NCBI RefSeq assembly: GCF_963678975.1
Contig: NC_089279.1
Span: 31,460,660 to 31,524,659, forward strand
Direction: 5' to 3'
From: Dysidea avara
Lineage: Eukaryota; Porifera; Demospongiae; Dictyoceratida; Dysideidae
Length of the DNA stretch: 64,000 nucleotides
The notes below the pieces were generated by a model that was not told the origin of the DNA, did no database searches, and worked only from the letters and a program-made list of their open reading frames with translations. Positions 46,474 through 58,595 of this stretch are shown piece by piece (within the stretch, counting starts at the first letter, position 1; each line of letters begins with the position of its first letter). A program made the translations under genes and the position numbers.

Positions 46474-48929
46474 TTAGAGACTGCCACTTTATTGTTGCAC
46501 AAAGTTATGTTGTTTTTGTAAACCCAATGCCAGTATGTAAAGCCCCTGTCTGCTAATTTTAATTATGTACATATACAGTAAATGTTGCAGCCACATTTTA
46601 GGGAATCCATACTTCTGCTGTATAGTTAGTAGTATAGTATTGTAGCCGTATCATTTTATTGCATGTGATGACCAACTCTCTGAACTGTAGTTATAAGCAA
46701 TGCTTTTTACTAGTACAGTTATAAACTTCAAAAAGTTGATGCACTGATGGATACACTTATTAAAATGGTACACATGTACATTACATGTACAGAATAATTG
46801 GAATTTGAGCAAAACCAATGTTCTTAAGGTAGAAATTGTCACTAGAATATGACAGCCAGCTTGCTGCAACCGATTAGATGCTCAGAATAAGATGGCAGCT
46901 TGCCAGCTTCTTCAAGTGTGTGGGTTGATAGAGACCTTCCCATCCTCCTTATCCAGCATGTTCACATCTGCAGAGCCAGAAATCTTCAGAAATAGAATTT
47001 TGTGGTCCTTCCTAAAAAACACAATGTTTGGTCAGGTGTGACAAGCATGTCGTGCAGTAATATATTGAGTGATTTTGGTTTTGCTCAAATACTATAGCTA
47101 TATGCCTAGCCCTAATACAGTAAATGGCGCATGCATGTTAAAAAAAACTTTCAATGCAAATTTAAAACTGCTACAGCTGTATATCTTATTTAATGTATAC
47201 AGTATAATATTGTACATAGCTTTTGTTTGTTCATGCAGTTCTGTATAGAAACACATGTATATAGCCATTAGTTGAATGTGGCATCAGGCCAAGTATACCA
47301 TTAGCTATGCTTTGCTAATTAACAATAATAATAATAATAAGATGAGATATGATTTACTAAACTTAATCTTGATATTCAGTGATAGATGCTTTACTAAGTA
47401 GTTATGTCTACTACACAGTTAGCTACAGGCTGTATACCCAATTTTCGTGTTATAGGGTGTACTAGAGCTGTATCCGGCCTAAGCCAATCAAGTAAGGCAA
47501 GTCAGTAACTTACAAACATTCATGTCATTTGGCGATCCAAACTAATAAATTTTGCACAAATAAATCAGCATGAATTTTTATTGATTTTAACTGAGAGTTC
47601 AAAATATGACCAGATCTGTGAAAACAGGTCTTACAGCAGTGCTCGAATTGAGGGTATACGGGGGTATACGAAGTATATCTTGATAACAATTTTTGTAAAT
47701 TAGTATAGCTACCTTGATAGCCTAGCTAACTAGGTAGCTACAGTGTAGCTATAGTACCCCTCAGCAAAGAACATCCATAAAACATTAGTTACTACATAGT
47801 GCATATTCTTACTTGGTGCAACTATGAATATGATTCTCGAGCCAATTGATCCCCCAAGGAAGCTAATCCCACAATCCTCAAAAATTCTTTTCGTGAGGTG
47901 TGCATTAATTAGAAGTAAACAAGTGTTGGCTAATTTTGCAAGTATGCAATGTACATTAGCCAGATTTATATGTAGAACTATATTATCTTCCCCCTGTTTG
48001 CTATGACAAATTCCCAGTACAACAATGTCGAACAATGCTTGTGTATTTATACTGCCACTGAGCTAAATTTAAAAGGGGGTTTCTGTCGAAACCCCAGAAA
48101 GATTTGCTACTGTGGTGGTGCATGTACGCTTTGTGCACTGATGAGAATCCCTCAACTACCCCTAACTGCATCAACCTATCCAGATTACTAAATTCTACAA
48201 AATAATTCATTAATTTTATCCTTGCTGCCCCTTTTCTCCTCCTCCACTAGCACTTTAGCTACTGATTACATATGCCCTTTCTTGCCTATATTTCTAAAAT
48301 AAACACTGGCCTAATCAAGGTTAAACACATGAGGATTTAATTAAGAAAATTCGGAAAGGCTATAATAAGATCCCTTTTCACAGAAACAGTCACAAATTAA
48401 TTGTTTTGTCTTCACAAATGTCATCAGGGTCTGTGCAGTCTTCCAGGTACAGCCTCACTTTTTGTTTATCAACATGTGGCCAGTGTGTAGCTAAATGAGA
48501 TGGCAACCCTACAAGGCTGGCTTTTACATACATGAGGCTGACATTCACATATCAACATTACTACTATAATGTATGTATACAGAGTGACAGATAAAAGAAA
48601 GGCTATAGAACACTATATATATTCACCCCTTCTAATTCCCCAGCATCTTAATGGCTTGTATATGAAACCAGCCATTAATTATGATAATTATGAAAATATG
48701 CAGACTTGTTAGTATCATGACTCTTATATCTGAGCTATATAATTAATTGTAAAGCACTAATAACAATAACAATACTTAATAATGTGAAGACAGATTCCTT
48801 TACCAAAAAAGGATTCTCCATATGGAAACATGCAGGGCTATGATGTGCTGAACAATTCTTAAGGTTTCAAGTATTTTGACAGAAAAATGAAATTATAGTT
48901 AGCAGCTAGGGAAGATACAGTAGACCCTG

Positions 48930-49080
48930 TTATTTGGCCCTCATTTTCTGAAATTTGAAATGACTGTTCTATTAGAGTATTTAGATTAAACTATTTCAAC
49001 AGAGCTCTGTGTATAAATGTATGGGCTTCAGTTATCTACCTGAACACTTTTGTCATTGCCTGAGGGTTCACTGTATACAC
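48930..49080. mobile_element. Mariner/pogo-like MITE carrying the ACTCTAATAGA motif
   Basis: TACAGTAGACCCTGTTATTTG at the left and GAGGGTTCACTGTATA at the right form an inverted pair about 150 bp apart. TGACTGTTCTATTAGAGTAT lies inside. From 47111 to 49270 I see no gene, only fragments of repeats (AATAAT run at 47325, MITE piece near 48070). Confidence 0.5.
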
Positions 49081-49270
49081 ACTTTTTCGCACTTTAAACT
49101 TCCACAAATAATGTCCCTAAAAAATTCTGTCTTATGTTACCTTTTGTATACTCTATGGTATATGAATGTTAATGTATAATGAAGAGTTGAATGACACATA
49201 ATGATTGTGAATTGGTACATGTTACTTCAAACTACAACCTTGAAAATATAATATTGCAAAAATATTCATT

Positions 49271-49526
49271 ATATGTGACCGGATTTGCGAAAAGGTACCT
49301 TTTCCACACATTTGACATACCAGCAAACAAAATGATGTAACACTTGACTCCTTATACTGATTAACTTGCTCTTAGTATCAAAATGTAACCAGATACTATA
49401 GCTACATTGATTGAAAATTTCAAGCAATTATATGCCATTATCAAAACGTTATGAAGCTTTAAAGTTCAAAAAATGGGTCAAATTTTGTGTGTGGAAAAGG
49501 TACCTTTTCGCAAATCCGGTCACATA
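49271..49526. mobile_element. MITE with ATATGTGACCGGATTTGCGA ends
   Basis: ATATGTGACCGGATTTGCGA and its inward continuation AAAGGTACCTTTTCCACAC are exactly mirrored at the right end. Each end contains the palindrome GAAAAGGTACCTTTTC. TA at the borders suggests a Tc1/mariner-type target. 256 bp, non-coding. It lies between the last exon of the CARD gene and the MITE at 48930. Confidence 0.8.
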
Positions 49527-49593
49527 TAAGTCTGAAAGTTAAAACAGTTCACACATAATAATGGTCTTGTCTACACATTGCAATAGTCACAAA

Positions 49594-52500
49594 CTAATCC
49601 AAATCATCGTGGTGCACACGTGATGTGTAGTATACTGGCAGCAATTTTGGCAATACAGTGGTCACAGGATTTCCTATCCATGACAACTTTTGAGTACCCT
49701 GTCAATTAATAAAAAGCAAGACATTAGCTCTATCAGAATCAATACACATACATATTTATAAAATGTGTGGAAACTTCATGGCTAAAATTTAAATTAGTGT
49801 AGAAGTGGAACCTGTTAATCTAGGACACTTGAAAATGAGGATATTTACATAACTGGACACTTAGTAATGGTCCCAAAGATATCCCTTGGCATGTGAACTG
49901 ACCTGGAAAATCAGGACACCTTGATAATCAGACACTTTTGGTTAGTCCCAAGGTTTATTAATACACGCGTTTCACTGTAGCTCAGGCTATTTCATGCAGA
50001 AAACTTAATTTTATGTAAAAATACTTATTTTACAAATCAAATTATGGTATATTAGTTAGTTGTTACACATATGGCACACCATTTGTATGCATCTTACACT
50101 AGCATTAATTGGAACTCACATACCTGAGGCACTGTCAACACTTCTCTCATTTGTTTATCTTTCCTCTCTCTGAAGTGCTTTATTAACAGTTTATTGTCCT
50201 CCCTAAGACTTGCTAGTTCCTCCTCCTTCATCATCAGTTGTGAATTCAGTTCTGATAATTCACCATCAAGTTGATCAATTGTCACTTTATTCTGTTCCTG
50301 TAAGTTGTGGATATGTATATCCATCCAAAAATACAATGTGCATTAACCTGTACTCTACAATTAAATGTCCTTTGTAAATGGCTTTAATTTATTTAAGTAT
50401 TGGTAACTATATATCCCTCTAGGGGATGGATACTGAAAGCCTGTGTAGCAGGGAGTCAGAAATGTGTTACTAAAACTCTGTTGAAATGCAGAAAAAAAAT
50501 CCCAGACCAGATGGTGACTTGATCCACAGACAGCTTGTAGTCTAGGTAAGTGTCTGAAGAGTCGCACAGCCTGGGATCCAGGATTCCCTCTGTACTTAAA
50601 CATCATGACTTCTCATGTTTAGTTTCATTAATAGTTGAAAGTATGTGAAGCAGAAAGTCATGTAGAAACTTTAAAAATTATACTGAATACATAAAATGCA
50701 ACATAAAATAAGCCTAACATTTTATGTTGGAATTATGCACTTTATGTTGTATACAACATTAACAGTAAATTTCATACTTTCATATTCTTTAAGTTTTCTT
50801 TGGTTTCAATCAGTTTATTTGCCATCTGCTTTTTCTCTGCTTTAAGTTGTTTAACCTCCCTCTCTAGCATCGATTGGCAAGAAGTGGTCTCAGCTTGTTC
50901 TTGTTTCATTTGTGTTGTCTCTACTTGTAGTATTCTGAGACTTGCGGAATATTCCTGTGACATAAACATGCTGTCATGAAACAACCGGATATACATAAAT
51001 TACAGGCACAATACAAATATCTCCCATCTCGTATTTTCTGTTTGGCCAAAGAACTGGAATTTGTTGTATTATAGTTACTACTCTTTATGAATGAAACAAG
51101 ATGTGTACATACATGTGATAGCTACTGGACTTTTTCTGATGAGGACATGTTCTATTAACATGAGGACATGTTCTTTATTAACGCATCTTCCAGTAAAAGT
51201 CTCTGTACTAGTCTTGTGATAAGCCCATTGCAATCTCAAAAACATGAGGAATGTGTGAATGTGTGCATGCATGCATGGCAGTGCGTTGATGTTAATGTTG
51301 TTGGTGTAAGAAATTATATATTATATTATGTTCAAAACTACATACAGGTACGTATATGCATACATTGATTAAATGCATACTGTACCTCAATAATTTCCAA
51401 CTGTTGGTTCAATTCCTGCAATTGCTGCATAACAGAATGCAAATTTCCTTTCGATACTAATCCATTATTGTTGTCATTTGACCTCCCACCATCCTGAGAG
51501 CCCTATACAATTGACAGTGAATATGGTACACTATATTTAATGTGAGTATAGTGACTGCACCTTGTTACTCCAAAATCTTTTTATCACATCAAGATTTTCT
51601 AAACTCTTTTTCACTTTCTTCATTTTGCTTTCTAAGTTGGTAATTTGTTTTTGCACTTCATCATTCACAAGATGGCTCTTCTGAAGTGATGTGTATTTCT
51701 CTTCCAGCTGTGTCATTGTACTCAACAGTTCTTCAGCATACTTCTTCATTTGCCTTGCTTGCCATTGATTCTGAGTGGGTTAGATAAAAGATGTGTAGGT
51801 CATGGACATTTTTCTACTATATATACAAATTACTATGTTAAGCAATTGATAAGTTTTGCAATGCAGTATTGGTAATAAAAGTAGGCAAAATATTTAGCCC
51901 AGATACAACATGGGTTGTTGTTTTCAACGAATTATGCTGATAAGCATATAGTGGAAAGATGAGAATACATATCCAATTTTGTCGACTGACAATATACATA
52001 ACCATGCAGCTATATGCAAACATCGTTAGGTGAATTATGCATCAAGTTTTGAAAAGTGTTCAATACATGCTGAGACATCATACCTTCTTTTTGTTGACCT
52101 TCCATTCATCTCGCAACTTCAATTCCCTTTCCTCTTGCTCCTTCAACTGTTCTTTCATCTATAATGTGTACACAACACGTGTGATTAGTATATACACCTC
52201 TATAATTAATTTTCAGAAACCCCTTTTTAAAAAATAATAGATCCGCTACTGTAGATGGCTGATGAAGGGTGGACCACATATTTTGATTTGCAAGCAGAAA
52301 CATCTTATAAAGCAATTGTGTATCTAGCAATGTGTATAATAATGCTCTCAGACTAACATTATCTTATGGTGATACAGTGGCCATAATTATCCAACAGTCA
52401 GCTGAACACCAGTGTTCTGAACGTTCATTTATTAACTGACGCCAAAAATGATTGTTATAATAGTGTGCTCTATTACAGTTTCCAAAATACACATAAGTTT

Positions 52501-54166
52501 TTAGTATACTTATTTTATAGTTTTCACACAATTTGCAAGTTATAATTATGGATTTTTCAGTTTATCAGAACACAAGGTGGTCCTCAGGGGTTCGGATAAT
52601 TGAGGTTTTACTGCACATATTTGTATAAGAGATGTGGTCTGGAAAATGAACATATCAAGGTGGTACCATGGCAATAACATGGCTGATATAAACTTTTAGA
52701 ATCGCTTATCACTAAAACAACCACTGCTTGAAGGTTCTCAGTTTACTATATAGGGACATAATTATGTAACCAGAAAATTTGAAATTTTGAGGTTGAATTT
52801 CAGGCTACATTTAGTTAACAATCGCAGTATATCTATTATTGCAAAAATAAACAAACTCACTGTAGGTAAAAATTGTGACTTTACAGTAGCTTATAGATTG
52901 CTTTATTAGTCAGTGAAAAACAAAATTGTTGAGGGTTTAATAACTGTTAGTCTACATCCATGTTCAGTGGAATTATAGCCAATAAAACTACCACCGAGCC
53001 AAAAGGGGATTTCTGTTGAAACTACAGAAACCCACCTAGATCTGCCACTGATTCAACTGTATATCAGGAAATAAATTAAACAAACCTTTTCCAGTTGTTT
53101 CTTTGCTTTCTTTGACTCTGTTTTCAGTTGTTCATACTCCTGTAAGGAACATGAACACTATATGCTACTGATCAAACTATAATAAGAAAGCATGTATATA
53201 TAGTTGCTTGTTTTAATGCAGCAACAAACATTATTATACATGCATTCTGCTGACCTTGTAAGGTAAGCTGTCTTTCTCTATCTGTGGTATTTTAAATACG
53301 AATTCACCTTTTACTTGTTTTGAATACACTGTAAGAGAGTTATTGGTAGAGATGCCCCTGATTATGAGAACATGAAGATCTCCAATCCGTACTAGAGCTA
53401 TAAGATAATTGTATTTATAGTGTTGGCCGTGCTTATTCACTGACAGTAAACCATTAATAAATTGTGCCTGAAAATTTCAAAATAATTAAACACATTAGCA
53501 TGAAATACCATAGCTACTGTACCTGTGACACAGTCAGGCAATCATAGAACATTCGCTTTTCATTTCCAAACAACTAAAAGAAATAAAATAATCTGGATAG
53601 CTATGTGTATGGCTGCTTAGGACTCACTGAGTTGCTCATGCAGCAGTTAATAAGGCCTCCACTTTTGCAACTTTGCATGGCTTCAAAATAAAGCTTTAAT
53701 GCTGTAAAAATTGACACAATTCACATGTGTAGATATGTACACATTTATAACACCAACTAACCAGTGAACTGCGGATCACTAAAATTTTCTACGGCAGCAG
53801 ATTCAATAATGCACTCCCTATACATGCGTACAAAGCATGTCAGCAATGAAGAATGTATAGAAAATTTACTTACAGTTTTATTTCAACTGCGAAATCTCTG
53901 GTAGATCTATTGCCATATGTTTCCATTATTGCTAAAAGGTCATAAAATCCTCTACAATAGCCACTCTCTAAAGGCCCACTGATATGAGGCAGTAGCTGCT
54001 TATTCATTCTTTGTTTAGTGGGCTCTTTCTCCATAAATTCAAGATGTGAGTGATGTAAGAGTCCCATCTCCACACAGTGTGGCAATAGAATGTCTGCATC
54101 AGTAATTCTTGAAACAAATTTTGAAAAATTATTTTGAAAAACTTTGTATTCGTGGCAGGCCATCAT
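49594..54166 (-). CDS. CARD plus coiled-coil protein, 12 exons, complete
   Basis: Exons: 53874-54166, 53762-53817, 53628-53701, 53523-53573, 53255-53467, 53086-53139, 52084-52158, 51561-51770, 51386-51502, 50778-50954, 50124-50297, 49594-49698. All have AG/GT borders and consistent phases, giving 532 residues from MMACHEYKVF to HHDDLD. Residues 1-97 look like a death-fold CARD (DADILLPHCVEMGLLHHSHL, then KQRMNKQLLPHI and YCRGFYDLLAIM). Residues 98-229 (YKYNYLIALVRIGDLHVLII) match no domain I know. Residues 230-498 are charged heptad sequence (LESKMKKVKKSLENLD, LDGELSELNSQLMMKEEEL), a long coiled coil. The last 34 are polar. CARD plus coiled coil is the layout of CARD9/CARD11-type scaffolds, which recruit BCL10, but homology to them is an inference. 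Introns hold MITE fragments (52210, 52990). Confidence 0.8.
52370..52612. mobile_element. Pogo/Tigger-like MITE in an intron of the CARD gene
   Basis: The left end ACAGTGGCCATAATTATCC and the right end, reversed, CAGTAAAACCTCAATTATCC form imperfect inverted repeats. Inner CAGTGTTCTGAAC is mirrored by ATCAGAACACAAGG. Similar AAACCTCA-type ends are seen at 60816-60996. Confidence 0.5.
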
Positions 54167-54267
54167 GAATCAGTGGAGCTGAAATGAATGCCTGCATGGC
54201 ATATAACAACATTACATTATATAACCAATGAAACTGATCATATAATGAACCCACTTGTTACTTAATT

Positions 54268-54505
54268 ATGTGACTGAATTTTGGAAAATCACCCTTATGG
54301 TTGCACCTGAAACAATTAGAATTTTTGGAACTAGGATGGCGCTGTTAACAGCAGAAAACACTTTTCAAATATTTCTAAAATTTTTCTTGTAATTCAAGGT
54401 ATCCATGGTTTTTTCTACCCTAGAAATTTAACTTATAATGTTGAGTTTCAGAACCATGTGTTGAATGGACCCATAAGGGTGATTTCACAAAATTCTGTCA
54501 TATAT
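54268..54505. mobile_element. MITE with TGAATTTTG..ATCACCCTTATGG ends
   Basis: ACTGAATTTTGGAAAATCAC and CCCTTATGG at the left are mirrored by CCATAAGGGTGATTTCAC and AAAATTCTGTCA at the right. About 235 bp, non-coding. The rest of 54167-55149 shows no gene; a motif pair lies at 55052-55100. Confidence 0.65.
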
Positions 54506-55149
54506 CATGCATGCATAAGCAGTTATAGTTATATATTAGCTTTGCCAATCTTTTGCTATTGAGAGTATACGACAAGTAATAAATATGATATTTTTAATCT
54601 GATGTTGATAAAGAAATAGTATGCAGCTAATCATAAACTTCAGGAGTGTAGCACAAGGTAGAGCAACAAAATTTTAATGTGTTGGTAAAAGGTAATAGCC
54701 TGCTCAGAATGGCAACCTTCCACCACTTATTATAATATTATTTCTGATAAAGTATTTAAAAATCCTTGTGGTGAGCAAAATCATAGAGTTTTCTCTTTCT
54801 GAAGAGAGTTTAATGAAATTTTAAAAATGGGATCACACACGAACAGAATGCAATAGTTGGTTTACTGTATAGATATAGATGAATGGTTGTTTCATACATA
54901 CATGGATTACATCAGTTCACTTTATTAACAAAAATATCCTCAAAAATTAATGACATGCCACAAAATCTATATTTTAGGTACAGTGTGTATCTACTATTCA
55001 TTAGTTTTGTGCCCTATCAAGAATGTTAGTGCATGCTGTACTAGTATGTGAGATTGAGATATTCTAATAGAGCAGCCAATCACTCTGTTAAAGCAGTCAT
55101 ACTAATTCTGCATGATCTAACAATTTTAGCTAAATATGTAGATACTATT

Positions 55150-56130
55150 ATCTGCTGCTACTAACAAGAACAGTTCCACAAGGAGCAAGATTGGTTCCAC
55201 AAGGAACCGTTCTTGCTCCGTTATTGTTCTTATGCTTCATAAATGATTTACCAAAGAACATACTATCGACAGAAGACTGTTACCAACTTCAGAAAGATCT
55301 AACTATTTTGGAAAGATGGCAAATGGAAAATGACATTAATTTTGATGTTAAGAAATGTGAATTCATCAGAATAACATACAAGAAAAAGCCTATATTTTAC
55401 CATTACACTTTGTATGACACTGTTGTGCAGGAGGTGACACACACCAAGTACCTAGGTCTTACTACTGACTCAAAGCTATCCTGGTCTGAACACATTAGAC
55501 AAATAACTAACAAAGCTAACAGTATCAAAGGACTTTTACAACGTAACCTTCATAGCTGCCCAATCTCGGTCAAAGTGAGTTGTTACAAGTCACTTATTAA
55601 ACCAATCCTAGAATGTGCCTGTGTGGTCTGGGACCCTTATACACAAAAGGACATCTTAGCTATTGAATCAGTTCAAAGACGGTGTGCGAGGTTTGTGTAC
55701 AATAAGTATTCTTCATATGCAAGTGTCACAAATATGTTGCAAAATTTGAATTGGCCACCTCTGGCTCACTGCAGAAACCAGCTGAAAGCAATCGCAATGT
55801 TTAAGATCATGCACCAATTAATAGATATACTGACTGATACCATACTCATACCAGCTCCATCTAACTACTCTCTACGAGGTCATTCAATGAGGCTGTTACA
55901 GCCAAACACAAGAGTAAACTCATACCCTAACTCATTCTTCCCTTCAAGTATAAAGATTTGGAATAATTTACCCAACGACCTCATCACCTGTTCAAGTTTA
56001 GACCAATTTAAAGCAAGGCTAGCTGAACATCAATTAATCACATAATTCATTTTGCTGATTTATTATCTGTGCTTGTATATATACTCTTTGTAAGAGGTTT
56101 TGCACAGTAAACAATGATAATAATAATAAC
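55150..56130 (+). mobile_element. LINE (non-LTR retrotransposon) remnant with an open frame lacking the catalytic box
   Basis: The frame 55191-56045 begins in the reverse transcriptase motif VPQGTVLAPLLFLCFINDLP. It then jumps to STEDCYQLQKDL without the (F/Y)ADD box expected between them, so the active site has been lost in an internal deletion. The thumb and C-terminal part is intact (HTKYLGLTTDSKLSWSEHI, RNLHSCPISVKVSCYKSLIK, IKIWNNLPNDLI). The 3' tail is a TAATAATAATAA run at 56113-56130. It belongs to the same broad group as LINE A and B, which also have AAT tails. Five-prime truncated; the start duplicates part of the first motif near 55170-55205 in inverted form. Confidence 0.85.
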
Positions 56131-57951
56131 TTCACTGTACATAGGTGATGACAGTAGGTGGTAATATAGTAGTAGCTTTCTCTACTGTAAGAAGGTGATG
56201 ACAAGAAGGGAACAGGAAGGAGTGTAGTATTGTTAACCGTGAAAAACTCAGCCTGCGCTGTAGGCAGGTACTGCATCCTACATTATGTAGTACAAATTCA
56301 TTTCTTTTTTTGTTGTAAGTTATATTACTACAGTTGCCTTACTGCAATTGCAGGTTCAGGAGTGCCTGCATGCTTCCCATCATTTTGGTATACTTTACAG
56401 GATGGTGCATGCATGGTTGGTCGTTTAAAATCACCATGCATCCATGCTGCAGGGCCTGAATGGCACTGCATGTAATGTGGTCCCTGCATGTAGGGCAGGT
56501 ACCAATGCTAGTATGCAGTAGCTGTGGCGGCTATAGCATCGGCGGCCCGCGCCAAGATTCTTGAGAATTGCCCACATGTTTACGGAAGTCTGCAGAAATT
56601 TGTAGGTGCTCCAGTGCATATTTCCTCTCTTCCGCGAAAGTGCCGGCAAGGCGGATGCCGCCAGTCAGGTATAGTCCCGCGCCGTCTTACGATAATTCAT
56701 GCCGGCGGTATAAACATGTGCATGTATGGTGCTATGACTGCGAGTGTCCCCTGGTGATGACCTAGCTGCCAAAGTATTATACTCTACAGAAATTCTATTA
56801 TATCGATTGAACTAGATTTTGTAGTTACCTTATAGGGCTTTTTCTTATTGTACGTATGCATGTAGTTACACTTTTTCTTTCCTTGCCATGCCCACAATTG
56901 ACTACTGTGTAGATCAGGTCTGTGGTCGCATGTTAGTCCGAGGATTCACATACTTGTCTCTTTTTTTGTTGTTAATGTTGTACACATTCATCATAATCAT
57001 GATGGTCTTCTCTCTCATGCATGCATTAATGTTTCGTCGGAATGGACAAGTAATGCAGGTATTATAGTAACACCAGCACGTGAGATGCTGGGATTTGCAG
57101 TGCGAAGACACTGATGGCCCCTCTCGTAAATTGTACTTGTAATTAAGTTGTACTAGCTACTATAGAGCCAGGGTAGCTATATAGCTAATTTTGCTTTAGT
57201 TGTAGTTATGTAGCTATTATAGGGTAATTAGTTGTAGCTAGTTATGTTATCTTTCGGCCGGATGAAACCCGAAGAGACTATATGATTTCAGTGCAGCTAT
57301 ATATTAAAACGCAGCTATACCCGAAGTTCTCATCCTGCATGATTCCGCGCGTTTGTAACTTATAGGTAGCTACAAAAGATCCATGCAAAATGTAGTTGGC
57401 CTTAATTATCACAACTGAGTTAAGCCATGCACCGAGTTAAGCACCGTACACATGCATGTACATTTATGATTGCAGTTGACCGTATATGCACATAAGGAGG
57501 AGCATGCACATCATAGTGTATAGTAGCTAATGCACAGTGCAGCTATAGACTCATGGCTATAACTAGGTATAAATTATATGTATTATAGTGCATGGCTCAC
57601 TCTATATGGCTCACCCGATTGTTTCTCTGGGATACTTGAGTCAATCTTGATTAGCTATAGCTCTTCAAGCAAATGGCACCATGCATGCGTGAGCAAACGC
57701 CGTGTGATTGCTGAAACGTCCACAGACTGTTTTATTTTAAACGATGAATCCCAACAACAACAACAACAACAAAACCACAAACGCGGAGAAGCGGGACACA
57801 AATTAGGCAAAAAAAAACTGCTGGTTGACAAACTGCAGTGGTCAGGAGCTCTATAAGCGTCGAAAGGCGCATTCGGCGCTTATAAGCTCCTGCATGGAAT
57901 AAAGCATATCCTTATACTAGACTATAGCTATTCGCTAGTCCGAATTTGACA
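56131..57951. other. No firm gene; CpG-containing stretch near 56500-56700
   Basis: A GC-rich island at about 56520-56720 (GGCGGCCCGCGCC, CGGCAAGGCGGATGCCGCC) with open frames on both strands, none recognised. It could be a promoter or first exon. A palindrome AGGAGCTCTATAAGCG...CGCTTATAAGCTCCT lies at 57844-57892, and a CAA repeat at 57751-57773. Confidence 0.4.
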
Positions 57952-58595
57952 TTATTATTATTATTATTATTAAATACAGAGAAAAAGGCATTATGCCTGT
58001 GAGTCCTGCTCATTACAATAAACAATTACATTAAGAATAAAAGTAATCAATCAAAATTTTAAAGTTGTCAGTAGAATTAGACGACACTACATAATTGGGT
58101 AAATTATTCCATGAATTGATAGTTCTTACTGAAAAGAATTTACTTCGAACATTCTTTTGGGCATGAGGTTTAAAAAGTTTGAAGTCATGTCCCCTTGTGG
58201 CACTCGACAAATTCAGGTGGAAAAATAATTCAGGTTGAAGATTAACATTCCCTTGTAAGATATTATATAACATAATCATGTCAGCACGATGCCTTCGATA
58301 TGACAATGTAGGAAGCTTGAGGGTAACCAGACGTTCATCATACTCCAAACTGGACAGATCCTGAACACATTTAGTGGCTCTTCTTTGCACTCACTCCATC
58401 CTGTCACAATCTCCAATATAATTGGGTCCCCATACAACATTAGCATATTCAAGGTGAGGTCTTACCAGAGCCTTGTAGAGTATTGGAAGGGTCTTTCTAT
58501 TTAGAGTGTTAAATGATTTTCTGATTAATCCCAATACACGATTGGCTTTGTTTATAGCAGAGGTTGCTTGGCTATGGAACTTTAAACTATGGAGG
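57952..58595 (-). mobile_element. LINE fragment, intact counterpart of LINE A
   Basis: Minus strand, with the 3' end at an ATT/AAT run (57952-57972). The frame 58031-58390 encodes the C-terminal region (QRRATKCVQDLSSLEYDERL, KFFSVRTINSWNNLPNYVV). It continues through the sites where LINE B and the terminal-inverted-repeat element interrupt the related copy at 33650-43597, so it serves as the empty-site reference. Five-prime truncated. Confidence 0.8.

Larger units (their letters stand above)
44160..47110 (+). repeat. Segmental duplication, copy 2
   Basis: It matches 21680-23237 and 23685-23727. Differences from copy 1 are: 44160-44372 is inverted, a hAT-type element (44504-45549) with extra sequence to about 45775 is inserted, and the foldback element of copy 1 is absent. 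It carries the second coiled-coil gene. From 43598 to 44159 nothing is seen except a fragment of the 26636 MITE family. Confidence 0.75.

Noticed and set aside
56431-56757. Overlapping frames such as KFVGAPVHISSLPRKCRQGG on both strands
   Set aside because: They are in a GC-rich stretch where stops are scarce, and I recognise no family; left as an unassigned CpG region.
57578-57856. Open frame with a polyglutamine run
   Set aside because: The glutamines come from a CAA microsatellite; nothing else supports a gene.
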